Shown: piece after piece, positions 23,409 to 32,042 of the stretch
Position numbering within the stretch: the stretch's first letter is position 1
How the letters are laid out: every line of letters starts with the position of its first letter
Source: JAXHTY01 sp034189225
GTDB taxonomy: Bacteria > Desulfobacterota > Desulfobacteria > Desulfobacterales > Desulfosudaceae
Direction of reading: 5' to 3'
NCBI GenBank assembly: GCA_034189225.1
Contig: JAXHVL010000045.1
Coordinates: 22,316 to 86,315, forward strand
DNA: 64,000 nucleotides
Program-made: the position numbers and the translations under genes
Notes under the pieces: generated by a model
What the model was told of the DNA's origin: nothing
The model's input: the letters and a program-made list of their open reading frames with translations, nothing else
Databases searched by the model: none

Positions 23409-24641
23409 ATGATGGAAGAATTTTTTAAAGTGATGACGCCGGCGGCGGTGCTGGCGATGAAGGAACGGTTTTCCCGGGTGGAGACCGAGGCGGTATCGCT
23501 TTCCGAGGCTCTGGACCGGCTGGCGGGCGCAGATATCGTATCGCCTGTTGATCTGCCGGGGTTCAACCGGTCTGTGATGGACGGGTACGCGGTGGCCGCT
23601 GCATCGACCTTCGGGGCCTCCGACGGCAGTCCGGCTTTTCTTACGATCAAGGGGTCGATTCCCATGGGGGCGGTGCCGGAATTTGATATTCGCCGGTCAG
23701 AAGCTGCGGCCATCGCCACGGGCGGTATGCTGCCTGCGGGCGCGGATGCGGTGGTCATGAAGGAGCATGCCAATGCCGTGAGCGAAACCGAGCTGGAGGT
23801 TTATAAACCGGTGGCGCCGGGCGGCAATATGGTCGGCGCCAATGAAGATTTTGAAGCCGGTGGGATCGCCATTGCCAGGGGCACATTGTTGCGCAGCCAG
23901 GAGATCGGGCTGCTGGCGGGCATGGGCCTGACATCGGTGACGGTTTACCGGAAACCCCTGGTCGGGATCATTTCCACGGGCGATGAGATTGTGACCGTGG
24001 AAGAGTCGCCGCCGCCGGGCCATATCCGGGACATGAATACCTATACCCTGGCCGCGCTGGTGAGGGAAAGCGGGGGTGCGCCGGTGAATATGGGCGTGGT
24101 GCCGGATCGGTATGAGGTGCTGTATGAGGCATTGGCTGAAGCAGTTAAAGACTGTGATGCCGTGCTCGTCTCTGGTGGCAGCAGCGTGGGTGCCCGGGAT
24201 TACACCAAAAAGGCGATTACCGCGTTGCCGGATGCCGAGCTCCTGGTTCACGGTGTGGCGATGCGACCGGGCAAGCCCACCATGCTGGCCCGGTCCTGGC
24301 ACAGGATGGTGTGGGGCATTCCCGGTCAGGTGACCTCGGCCATGGTGGTTTACATGATTATGGTACGGCCGTTTGTTCAGCATATCGGCGGATATGCCGG
24401 GACCGAGCCCCCCACTGTTTCTGCCCGTATCGCCAGAAACGTGCCGTCGGTTTACGGGCGGACCGATTTTGTGCGGGTATGGCTTGAAGCAGATCCATCG
24501 GGCGGCCGGCCGCTGGCCCACCCGGTATTCGGCAAGTCAGGGCTGATCAATACCATGGTAAAGGCAGACGGTCTCGTGGCCATTGATGCAGATTCTGAAG
24601 GCATCAACAAGGGAGATGCGGTGGCGGTGATCCGGTTTTAA
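23409..24641 (+). CDS. moeA: Molybdopterin molybdotransferase MoeA
   Basis: 410 aa, a stand-alone MoeA: DLPGFNRSVMDGYAV, ATGGMLPAGADAVVMKEH, GIISTGDEIV, SGGSSVGARDYTKKAI and MRPGKPTMLARSWHRMVWGIPG. Domain IV is present to the C-terminus. It inserts Mo or W into adenylated molybdopterin. This is the second MoeA in the window (the other is fused, 12304-14244); two MoeA proteins in one genome may specialise for Mo and W. Start codons at 23400, 23403, 23409 and 23412 are all possible; GGTGA just upstream favours the last two. Converges on rnfB with a 3-bp gap. Confidence 0.9.
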   Translation: MMEEFFKVMTPAAVLAMKERFSRVETEAVSLSEALDRLAGADIVSPVDLPGFNRSVMDGYAVAAASTFGASDGSPAFLTIKGSIPMGAVPEFDIRRSEAAAIATGGMLPAGADAVVMKEHANAVSETELEVYKPVAPGGNMVGANEDFEAGGIAIARGTLLRSQEIGLLAGMGLTSVTVYRKPLVGIISTGDEIVTVEESPPPGHIRDMNTYTLAALVRESGGAPVNMGVVPDRYEVLYEALAEAVKDCDAVLVSGGSSVGARDYTKKAITALPDAELLVHGVAMRPGKPTMLARSWHRMVWGIPGQVTSAMVVYMIMVRPFVQHIGGYAGTEPPTVSARIARNVPSVYGRTDFVRVWLEADPSGGRPLAHPVFGKSGLINTMVKADGLVAIDADSEGINKGDAVAVIRF

Positions 24642-24644
24642 AAA

Positions 24645-26735
24645 TTACTCCCTTTCCGGGGTATAACAGGTGGTGCAGCAGAACAGACAGCGGTCTGCCT
24701 CACCTTTTGCGGTTTCTTCCTCGATGACCTGGTCTACCTCGTCAAAGGTGTGAATGCGGGTTTTCGCATCCAGTTCGGGCATTTCCGCACGATTGCGTTT
24801 GGACACCCCTTCCACGGAATCAAAGATGGAGCCGGGAATGTGCATGTTGAACAGCGACCGCGGGGGCGGTGTTACCGGCTTGCCCGCCAGGAAAAGGTCG
24901 ATGGAGCGGGCCGCGCGCCGGCCGGCGCCGATGGCGTCCACCACCAAAGCCGCTCCCGTGGCCGCATCCCCGCCGGTAAAAATGTAGGGAATATTGGTCT
25001 GAAGGGTTTCTTCGTTGACCTGGTCGATGGTGTCCCAACGGGTGGTTTCCAGTTCCTCCACACGGCGACCGGCTTCGGCTTCCTTGAAAGCGATGTCCGG
25101 GCCCTGGCCGATGGCCAGCACGATCATGTCGGTTTCAAGAGTCTGAACGGCCCCTTCTTTGGCGATGGGCTTACGCCGTCCGCTGTCGTCCGGTTCGCCC
25201 AGTTCCATTTCCTGTACTTCCAGGCCCACCACGTTGCCGTCGTCGTCACCGACAATTTTGTTCGGTGAAAAGAGATATTTGAGATTAATGCCCTCGTGTT
25301 CGGCAGCGTCGATTTCCACCTTGTTGGCCGGCATTTCGTTCCGGGTCCGGCGGTAGACGATGGAAACCTCTTCTGCGCCCAGCCGTACCAGGGTCCGCAC
25401 GCAGTCGATGGCGGTATTGCCGCCGCCGATAACGGCGCATTTTTTGCCCACAAACGGGGGATCCTCAAGCGCGCCCTGCTGCCACTGGGCAAAATGCGTA
25501 AGAAATGAAATACCCGTGTAAACGCCCTTGAGGTCGTTACCCTCGATTTTCAGGTCATAATCCTTCCAGGCGCCGATGCCCAGAAAGATCGCATCGTAAC
25601 CCGCAGCCACCAGGCTGTTTAAATCAAAGTCGCGCCCCAGCTTTTTCCCGGGTTTGTGCTCGATGCCCAGCTTGAGGATTCCGTCGGTTTCCCATTTCAG
25701 GACCTTTTTGGGGAGCCGGTATTCGGGAATGCCGTATCGTATCATGCCGCCGAGTTCGGGCATGGCATCAAATATGGTAACCTCATGCCCAACACGGCGA
25801 AGAAAGTAGGCGGCGCTCAGGCCAGCCGGCCCGCCGCCGATCACGGCCACGTGTTTGCCCGTAGAAGGGGCGCAGGGAATGAGAAAGCGGCGGCCTGAAT
25901 TCATTTCATAGTCCGCCACAAAACGCTTCAACTGGTTGATGGAAACCGCCTCGTCTTCGATAGCCCGTCGGCAGTAATCTTCACAGGGATGGGGACAGAC
26001 CCGGCCGCAGGCCAGCAGCAACGGGTTGCGTTCCCGGATCGTCCGTACCGCACCTTCGTAGTCGCCGTTTTTGATCTGGCGAATGTATTCCGGGATATCG
26101 ATCTGCGCCGGACAGGTCTGCTGGCAGGGCGCATGAGCACCATCCACCCGGTTGAAGGCGAGAAGGCGTTCGGTCATTGATTTGACCTTGATGATATTTT
26201 TGGGACAGATCGCTTCGCAGGCACCGCAGCCAACGCATTTCGCCTCGCTGACCACGGGATATCCTTCCGGCCCCATCTCAATGGCGTCAAAAGAACAGGA
26301 CTTGATACAGTCGCCGTAGCCCAGGCAGCCGGTGGGGCAGGCCCGACGTCCGCCGAACATGGCGGCCGCGGCGTTGCAGGAGTTAACGCCCATATAGGTA
26401 TAACGGTTTTCAGCCCGGTGGCCGCCGGCGCATTCGTTTTCCGAAATGCGCGGCTCGGCGGTGCCGGCTTCCATGCCCATGATGCCGGCGATGGCGGCAA
26501 CGGCATCGGCGTCGGCAAGAATACAGACGTTGGGCGGCGCTTCGCCATTTACCACGGCTTCGGCGGCGGCTGAACAGCCGGCGTACCCGCATCCGCCGCA
26601 GTTGGCGCCGGCAGTGTAGCCTTCAACTTCTGCGATCCGTGGGTCCTCATATACGTAAAAAACCCTGGACGCGACGCCCAGGACAACACTGCTGGTCATT
26701 CCGATGCCCAGCATGGCTAAAATAGCTTCTATCAA
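24645..26735 (-). CDS. rnfB: RnfB ferredoxin subunit fused to a GltD/NfnB-like NAD(P)H-FAD oxidoreductase
   Basis: 696 aa, more than twice a usual RnfB. Residues 1-185 are RnfB: a membrane helix (about 4-25), the CGGCGYAGC cluster motif (C46, C49, C54, C71), then ferredoxin clusters around C133-C147 and CVGCGACEAICP (167-177). Residues about 200-690 resemble the small subunit of glutamate synthase/NfnB: cysteines 204, 208, 243, 247, 251, 255 for 4Fe-4S, the FAD motif VIGGGPAGLSAAYFL (299-312), the NAD(P)H motif AVIGGGNTAIDCV (434-446) and GGDAATGAALVVDAIGAGR. The C-terminus adds CLFCCTTC. It starts with TTG at 26735, with AGGAG about 7 nt upstream. Last gene of the rnf operon. Confidence 0.92.
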   Translation of the reverse strand: MIEAILAMLGIGMTSSVVLGVASRVFYVYEDPRIAEVEGYTAGANCGGCGYAGCSAAAEAVVNGEAPPNVCILADADAVAAIAGIMGMEAGTAEPRISENECAGGHRAENRYTYMGVNSCNAAAAMFGGRRACPTGCLGYGDCIKSCSFDAIEMGPEGYPVVSEAKCVGCGACEAICPKNIIKVKSMTERLLAFNRVDGAHAPCQQTCPAQIDIPEYIRQIKNGDYEGAVRTIRERNPLLLACGRVCPHPCEDYCRRAIEDEAVSINQLKRFVADYEMNSGRRFLIPCAPSTGKHVAVIGGGPAGLSAAYFLRRVGHEVTIFDAMPELGGMIRYGIPEYRLPKKVLKWETDGILKLGIEHKPGKKLGRDFDLNSLVAAGYDAIFLGIGAWKDYDLKIEGNDLKGVYTGISFLTHFAQWQQGALEDPPFVGKKCAVIGGGNTAIDCVRTLVRLGAEEVSIVYRRTRNEMPANKVEIDAAEHEGINLKYLFSPNKIVGDDDGNVVGLEVQEMELGEPDDSGRRKPIAKEGAVQTLETDMIVLAIGQGPDIAFKEAEAGRRVEELETTRWDTIDQVNEETLQTNIPYIFTGGDAATGAALVVDAIGAGRRAARSIDLFLAGKPVTPPPRSLFNMHIPGSIFDSVEGVSKRNRAEMPELDAKTRIHTFDEVDQVIEEETAKGEADRCLFCCTTCYTPERE

Positions 26736-26854
26736 TGGTCGCTCCTGTTGTTTAAATTCATAGGTGTCAGTTTTCCGGGATAAGGTTGCACCCCCGGCCT
26801 CTTCCGGCCCCTATTCAACTGGTCCTGCTAATGGTACTGCAAAAAATCAGAAAA

Positions 26855-27430
26855 TTAAGCCATACCCCTGAAGGCGAAAAAAGCAAGGGCGATCATGCCA
26901 GCGGTCACCAGGCCTATGGAGGTGTCTTCCAGCGGCTTGGGAACCCTGCCCAGGTTTACCCGCTCCCGGACGCCGGCAAACAGGATCAGCGCCAGGCCGA
27001 ACCCCACCGCGTAAGAGAAGGAAGCCACCAGTGCCTGGATAAAGGTATATTCTTCCTTGATGTTAATCAGGCAGGCCCCCATTACCGCGCAGTTGGTGGT
27101 GATCAGGGGAAGGAAAATGCCCAGGCCGGCATACAGCGCCGGAATGCTCTTTTTCAGAAACATTTCCACAAATTGTACCAGGGAAGCGATAACCAGAATA
27201 AAGGCCAGCGTTCGCAGATACTCGAGGTTAAGCGTTTTCAGCAGATAGGTGTCCACACACCAGGTGATGATGCCGGCCATAACCAGGACGAATACCACAG
27301 CCATGGCCATGCCCGCCGCAGTTTCCATCTTCTTGGATGTGCCGAGAAACGGACAGTTGCCAAGAAACTGGGCAAGAACGATATTGTTAATCAGGATGCA
27401 GCTTATCGCCAACAGAATATATTCGCTCAT
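26855..27430 (-). CDS. rnfA: RnfA membrane subunit
   Basis: 191 aa with six membrane helices. QFLGNCPFLGTSKKMETAAGM and TTNCAVMGACL carry the cysteines that in Rnf/Nqr bind an intramembrane Fe-S cluster with RnfE. Part of the ion-translocating core. GGAGG lies about 7 nt before the ATG. 10 bp after rnfE and 119 bp before rnfB, the longest internal gap of the operon. Confidence 0.95.
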   Translation of the reverse strand: MSEYILLAISCILINNIVLAQFLGNCPFLGTSKKMETAAGMAMAVVFVLVMAGIITWCVDTYLLKTLNLEYLRTLAFILVIASLVQFVEMFLKKSIPALYAGLGIFLPLITTNCAVMGACLINIKEEYTFIQALVASFSYAVGFGLALILFAGVRERVNLGRVPKPLEDTSIGLVTAGMIALAFFAFRGMA

Positions 27431-27440
27431 TTGTAGCCTC

Positions 27441-28043
27441 CTATTTCTCGAGCATATTCATAATACAGAGCATGAGGCCCAGGCAGACAAACGCGCCCGG
27501 TGCTTCTACCATAAAGGTAAACGGCATGTACGCATCCCCGAAAGGCGCAAATGATTTGCCGAGAACCGTCAGGGTACCGGCGCCGATCCCTTCGCGAATC
27601 GCGGCGATGGCTGCCAGGGAAAGGGTAAACCCGATGCCGATGCCCAGGCCGTCGGCAATGGATGGCACAAGCTTGTTTTTGCTGGCAAAGGCCTCGGCCC
27701 GCCCGAGTACAATACAGTTCACAACAATCAGAGGAATAAAAATTCCGAGCTGCAAGAACAGGTTGTAGGTATATGCCTGCATCAGCAGTTCCACCAGGGT
27801 CACGAAGGTGGCAATAATGGTAATAAAGCAGGCGATTCTCACCTTGGACGGGATAACGTTTCGAAGCAGCGATACCAGAACGTTGGAGCCGACCAGCACA
27901 AAGGTGGTGGCAAGTCCCATCCCTATACCGTTTTCAACCTTTGTGGTCACGGCGAGAACGGGACACAGCCCCAGGACCAGTCGAAACGGGGGAAGCTCCG
28001 CCCACAGCCCTTTTACAAATTCCTGCGATACTGTCTTAGCCAT
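27441..28043 (-). CDS. rnfE: RnfE membrane subunit
   Basis: 200 aa, six membrane helices. Cysteines in RLVLGLCPVLAVTTKVENG and VVNCIVLGRAEAFASKNKL match the RnfE/NqrD pattern. Homologous to RnfA in inverted topology. Start at ATG 28043 with GGGAG about 8 nt upstream rather than the longer frame to 28061. Fourth subunit gene of the operon. Confidence 0.95.
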   Translation of the reverse strand: MAKTVSQEFVKGLWAELPPFRLVLGLCPVLAVTTKVENGIGMGLATTFVLVGSNVLVSLLRNVIPSKVRIACFITIIATFVTLVELLMQAYTYNLFLQLGIFIPLIVVNCIVLGRAEAFASKNKLVPSIADGLGIGIGFTLSLAAIAAIREGIGAGTLTVLGKSFAPFGDAYMPFTFMVEAPGAFVCLGLMLCIMNMLEK

Positions 28044-28110
28044 ATTTTTTCTCCCGAACAATCCGGGGTCAGAAGAACTACCCCCGGCTGAATTTTGACT
28101 TTAACGCTTT

Positions 28111-28704
28111 TTATAAGGACAGATTTTCAATCTTGCTTTTAATTTCGGATTCCAGTTCGCTGTAAAGCTCGCCCGCATTGGTGGCGGCGGCGCAGACACC
28201 CCTGGAGGTTATAGTGGCCCCGCTGATGGCGGTTACATCACCGCCGTCCTTTTTTACTTTAAATTTTTTATCGACGGACATGCCCACGAACCGGTTCGTC
28301 AGGTCGGGCTCGCTTTTGGCACGGGCGCCGATACCCGGTGTTTCGCTGTGGGTGGTGACCCCGGCACCGGTAATTTTACCGGTATTGATGTTAACCCCCA
28401 CCATGAGCCCAATGTCGCCGCCGAAGCCGCTGCCGGTGGCGCTCAGGGCAACCTGCTGCACCTTGCCGTCCACCACTGCGGGGAACACGGTGACCTCTTC
28501 GCCGTTGTGGGTGACGGTGAACCGGTCGGAAATATAATCGTTTGACGCCTTTTCAAAGATACTGTCCAGCACCGGCCCTTTTACAAACTTCAACACCTGC
28601 AGATCGATACGGTCCTTGGTGGCCGCCCGAACGCCGGCCAGCAACCCGCCGGAGACAGCGGTCAGAACGGTTAGCACCACGACCATTTTTATTAATTCGC
28701 GCAT
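28111..28704 (-). CDS. rnfG: RnfG flavoprotein subunit
   Basis: 197 aa. One N-terminal membrane anchor (about 6-27), then an extracytoplasmic FMN-binding domain. The flavinylation motif SGATITS (about residues 163-169) should carry covalently bound FMN on its second threonine. The start directly abuts the rnfD stop (28705), so translation is coupled. In cytochrome-linked Rnf systems RnfG is a likely electron partner of the exported cytochrome c. Confidence 0.93.
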   Translation of the reverse strand: MRELIKMVVVLTVLTAVSGGLLAGVRAATKDRIDLQVLKFVKGPVLDSIFEKASNDYISDRFTVTHNGEEVTVFPAVVDGKVQQVALSATGSGFGGDIGLMVGVNINTGKITGAGVTTHSETPGIGARAKSEPDLTNRFVGMSVDKKFKVKKDGGDVTAISGATITSRGVCAAATNAGELYSELESEIKSKIENLSL

Positions 28705-29667
28705 TTATACCACCCTTCCCATTGCCTTTGGTCGTATTTTATCAACCAGCGGGTTGACAAGATTGATAATCAGGACGGCAAATACGACGCCGTCAACATA
28801 CACGCCAATATTCCGGATCAGCACGGTCAACAGCCCGCCGCATGCACCGTAAATCAGCATGGGAACGAAGTTGACCGGCGATGATGAATCCTCGGTTGCC
28901 AGAAAAACGGCGCCGATAAGCGTATAGCCAGTGAGCAGATGGACCATCGGGCCGGCATACTGGGTGGAATCCCCTATCTTGTTGAACAGCAGGGCGGTGA
29001 TAAAAACACCTACGAGAAAGGAGACCACGATTTCCCATCGGATGTAGCCCCTTGCCATCAGGTAGATGCCGCCAATGATGATGCCCAGTCCGAAGGTGGC
29101 GCCGATGCCGCCGGACTGCCGGCCGAGCAGCAGGTCCATGGTGGAGAATGCCTCAATCTGGCCGGTACCGAAATATTTGGCCGACACCAGGGGATAGGCC
29201 ATGTCAAAGCCGGTTTGGTAATCGGCCAGCATGTAGTTGAAGTCCAGAAAATCGGGCCATGAAACCATCAGAATGGTCACGCTGATAACCACCGGGTTGA
29301 AGGGGTTGGCCCCGAGGCCGCCGAAAATGCCTTTTGCGATGATAACCGCCACAAAGGTTCCCACGATAACCGCCCACCAGGGCATGGTGGCCGGAAACAT
29401 CATGGCTAGCAGCAGGCCGATCAGCGCGGCGTTGCCGTCGCCGATGGAGACGGGCTGACGGGCCACCCGGTTCATCAGGTATTCCCAGATAATGGCCGTG
29501 GATACGGAAAGGGCCACGACGCCAAGCGCCCGGGTCCCGTATGTGAGAATGCCGGCGATTACGGGAATGAGCGCCATCAGCATGATGTTGTAATATCTCG
29601 CCGAAAGCGAGCTGCCGTCATGCCAGAACGGCGCGTGTGAAACAAGAAGTTTTTTGTTGCTATGCAT
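28705..29667 (-). CDS. rnfD: RnfD membrane flavoprotein subunit
   Basis: 320 aa, eight to ten membrane helices. The covalent FMN site is expected at the Thr of GGIGATFGLG (about residue 188). GDGNAALIGLLLAMMFPATMPWW and GGLGANPFNPVVI are family motifs. The ATG at 29667 (MHSNKKLLVSHAPFWHDG) overlaps the rnfC stop by 8 bp; a longer frame to 29703 is less likely. Confidence 0.94.
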   Translation of the reverse strand: MHSNKKLLVSHAPFWHDGSSLSARYYNIMLMALIPVIAGILTYGTRALGVVALSVSTAIIWEYLMNRVARQPVSIGDGNAALIGLLLAMMFPATMPWWAVIVGTFVAVIIAKGIFGGLGANPFNPVVISVTILMVSWPDFLDFNYMLADYQTGFDMAYPLVSAKYFGTGQIEAFSTMDLLLGRQSGGIGATFGLGIIIGGIYLMARGYIRWEIVVSFLVGVFITALLFNKIGDSTQYAGPMVHLLTGYTLIGAVFLATEDSSSPVNFVPMLIYGACGGLLTVLIRNIGVYVDGVVFAVLIINLVNPLVDKIRPKAMGRVV

Positions 29668-30937
29668 TATCCGCCTCCGCTGCGTTTGATCTGGCAAATT
29701 CATACTTGCCGAGTTTTATATATTGAAAAACCGGTATGCGGGCCGTGCAGACAAAGCTGCAGAAACCGCATTCAATGCATGACAGAAGATCATGATTGTC
29801 GGCGGCCTCGCCGTATTCGCCGGCCTCCAGGTATCGGATCAACACGTTCACGGGGATATTGGCGGGGCAAATCCGGACACAGGCACCGCAATTGATGCAG
29901 GCATTGTCTTCAACGGTCGGAATCTGAGCGGCATCCTGCACAAAAACGACATCCGTATCCGGGCGCACTGGGTAATTCTCTGTATAAACGGCCGTGCCGG
30001 TCATGGGGCCGCCAATCACCAGCCGGTCATTTTCCTGGACGGTTTCGTTGCATGCCGCGAGCATTTCACCAACCGCTGTTCCTATCACCGCGGAAAGGAG
30101 CTTCTTTTCGCCGTTCTTTTTGACCAGGGTAATAGTTTTGCGGTCGGGCACCCCGCCGTCGGCATAGGCATCGCCCATGGCGGCCACCGCTTCGGGGCTG
30201 ATGAAAAAGATGCCTTCATCTTCGCAGGATTTGCCGGCGGCAATGGTTTTACCCAGGCAGTCCCTGGCAATTATGTAGGGATTGGCTGCGGGGTATTGGG
30301 CACCGGTTGTTTTTACTTCCACCCCGGTAGACCGGGCACCGGCCGCAAGAGAGGCCGGTACGGCCATGACGATGTTCTTTGCGCCGGTGACCTGTTTTAA
30401 TACGTCTATGCCGCGCTTGACCGATTCAAGGTTTGCCGAAATCGTGTACTGGCGGGTTACGCTCAGAAAGTCTTCATCCGCGCCGGCAATGACGATGGTC
30501 TCCGGTGCGGTGTCCGTTGAAAAAAGTCCAGATGCGATGCCGCCGGGCAGGGAACAGAGAAATTGTGCTGCGCTTTCTTTTGATGGTGTTTTCCCTGTTT
30601 CCTGAAATTGCGTGTCGGCTTCCGCGCTTTCATCCACATCGATAATTACGGCGGTGTATTTTTTGCCGAAATTACCGGTGTAGGAAACCACAGAAGCGAC
30701 TGTTCCGCCTCTGGGCGCCACGGTATAAGCCGGTTTGTCTGAAAAGGGCACCACTTTTTCGCCGCGCTTGATCGTATCGCCCTTGTTAACCTTCAGCGAA
30801 ACGGTGTTTTCAAGCGGCGCATCGACAAACAGGGTAATACGCGAAGGCGCCGAAACCTTCTGGGGCGATGCCGCCGTATCCAGGGCCGCATAGTCCAGCT
30901 GAGGCATTGTCAATCCGAAAAACGGTCTTTTTATCAT
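29660..30937 (-). CDS. rnfC: RnfC subunit with degenerate NADH/FMN-binding region
   Basis: 425 aa. The N-terminal hybrid/biotinyl-like domain (about 30-105) and C-terminal 2[4Fe-4S] domain (C347-C357 and C387-C397; CINCGACVRICP, CIECGFCSFVC) are normal. In the middle, where ordinary RnfC has a GLGGAGFPT glycine loop and an NAAECEPY segment, this protein reads SLPGGIASGLFSTDTAPET and IVIAGADEDFLSVTRQY (about 129-163): the loop glycines and the ECEP residues are absent. NADH and FMN binding are therefore doubtful. Start at 30937 has AAGG(TAAGG) just upstream. First membrane-complex gene after the cytochrome. Confidence 0.92.
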   Translation of the reverse strand: MIKRPFFGLTMPQLDYAALDTAASPQKVSAPSRITLFVDAPLENTVSLKVNKGDTIKRGEKVVPFSDKPAYTVAPRGGTVASVVSYTGNFGKKYTAVIIDVDESAEADTQFQETGKTPSKESAAQFLCSLPGGIASGLFSTDTAPETIVIAGADEDFLSVTRQYTISANLESVKRGIDVLKQVTGAKNIVMAVPASLAAGARSTGVEVKTTGAQYPAANPYIIARDCLGKTIAAGKSCEDEGIFFISPEAVAAMGDAYADGGVPDRKTITLVKKNGEKKLLSAVIGTAVGEMLAACNETVQENDRLVIGGPMTGTAVYTENYPVRPDTDVVFVQDAAQIPTVEDNACINCGACVRICPANIPVNVLIRYLEAGEYGEAADNHDLLSCIECGFCSFVCTARIPVFQYIKLGKYEFARSNAAEADNA

Positions 30938-31058
30938 AGCCTTACCTTTTTTCCGTCTCACGTTATTTGATGATGACCGCGCCTGCCGGCTGGAACCGGT
31001 ATTGCGCTGTGGCCGCCATCAGCGTTTCTTTATCACGAGACTCTCAATATATTAATCG

Positions 31059-31625
31059 TTACTGGGCGTGGCACATGTTGCATTCGACCGGCCCTGCCCC
31101 GTAATCCTCATGACATCCTATGCACTGCGAATGAAGGGCATCCGCTGATTTTTGGTATGTCATGAGCCTGGTCTCCCCCTCAACATAATAGGGGTCATGG
31201 CATTCGCCACAGGCGGCAGGAGGCGGTTCCTCCCCTTCCTTGAGCGAATGGCAGTCCTTGCAGCTCCAGACGCCCGGTTCGTCTTTCAGCAGCTGGTGGT
31301 GCGCGTCGTGGATGTACATATCGCCGGACAGGGGATGGCAGTCCTTGCACACGGAAGGTTCAGTCGCGGGCGTTTCTTCCTTGTGACAGGTGGTGCAGGA
31401 CATGAACTCGTCGCTGTCCCCGTGGTGATGGCACACGTAACAGTCGCTCTCATAACCGGTATGCGCCATGTGGTCGAACAGGACATCGCCGGCCATATTT
31501 TTGTATACTTTTCTTACCGGTTCCTGGGGTTGTTCCGCGGATACGGCCGCATAGCAGATAATACCCACAATCAACAGCACAACTGCCAGGCCATAAGCAA
31601 GCTTTACCTCATTTTTTGATCCCAT
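31059..31625 (-). CDS. Membrane-anchored heptahaem cytochrome c of the rnf operon
   Basis: 188 aa. An uncleaved or signal-type helix (about 9-28) places the rest outside the cytoplasm. Seven CxxCH haem sites are readable: CYVCH, CTTCH, CKDCH, CKDCH, CGECH, CIGCH and CNMCH, with additional His residues for bis-His ligation. It precedes rnfC by 121 bp on the same strand, the position held by the multihaem cytochrome MmcA in the Methanosarcina acetivorans rnf operon. It probably passes electrons between the Rnf complex and periplasmic c-type cytochromes or the quinone pool. GAGG is about 9 nt before the ATG. Confidence 0.92.
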   Translation of the reverse strand: MGSKNEVKLAYGLAVVLLIVGIICYAAVSAEQPQEPVRKVYKNMAGDVLFDHMAHTGYESDCYVCHHHGDSDEFMSCTTCHKEETPATEPSVCKDCHPLSGDMYIHDAHHQLLKDEPGVWSCKDCHSLKEGEEPPPAACGECHDPYYVEGETRLMTYQKSADALHSQCIGCHEDYGAGPVECNMCHAQ

Positions 31626-31698
31626 CTATGTACCTCATCGATTCCAGGTTAACCCAAACGGATAATTATACGGATAATTACAAAGTCATAAATTGTGA

Positions 31699-31728
31699 TA
31701 AATAGCACATTTATTTGATCGTTTTCAA
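31699..31728 (-). promoter_or_regulatory. Candidate sigma-70 promoter of the rnf operon
   Basis: On the minus strand TTGAAA (31723-31728) and TATTTA (31699-31704) are separated by 18 bp in an AT-rich gap, about 70 bp before the cytochrome start codon. Match to consensus is fair only; no experimental support. Confidence 0.3.
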
Positions 31729-31799
31729 GTTTTTTTAACCAAAATTTTACGGGCACTCTTCTTGCCAGATAAACGATTGAATTTTTAGTATAATCGCTC

Positions 31800-31945
31800 T
31801 ATGCTCCTGTCCCTCAAGGAAGCCTGAAGGCTTCCGCTACACAGGCTGCGGTGTTTACCAAAATATGGGGCTATTGTCACAGCCGGTGTAGCGGCGGTCT
31901 TTAGAACGCCAGAAGTTCCTTCGCTGCACCGGCCAGAATGATATA
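31800..31945. repeat. Cluster of short inverted repeats upstream of the rnf operon
   Basis: GGAAGCCTGAAGGCTTCC (about 31815-31832) is a perfect palindrome with a 2-bp centre. Further on, CCGGTGTAGCG near 31883 pairs with CGCTGCACCGG near 31922-31935. The 417-bp gap 31626-32042 otherwise holds no gene I can support. Confidence 0.45.
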
Positions 31946-32042
31946 TTATGACACAGCCTCTCCTGAGTGGGAACAATTAGGCGGGATTTCTAAGCTGCCG
32001 GGAGAATGTCCGGCAAAAAAAGCCGGAGAAGGGCGACGCCTG

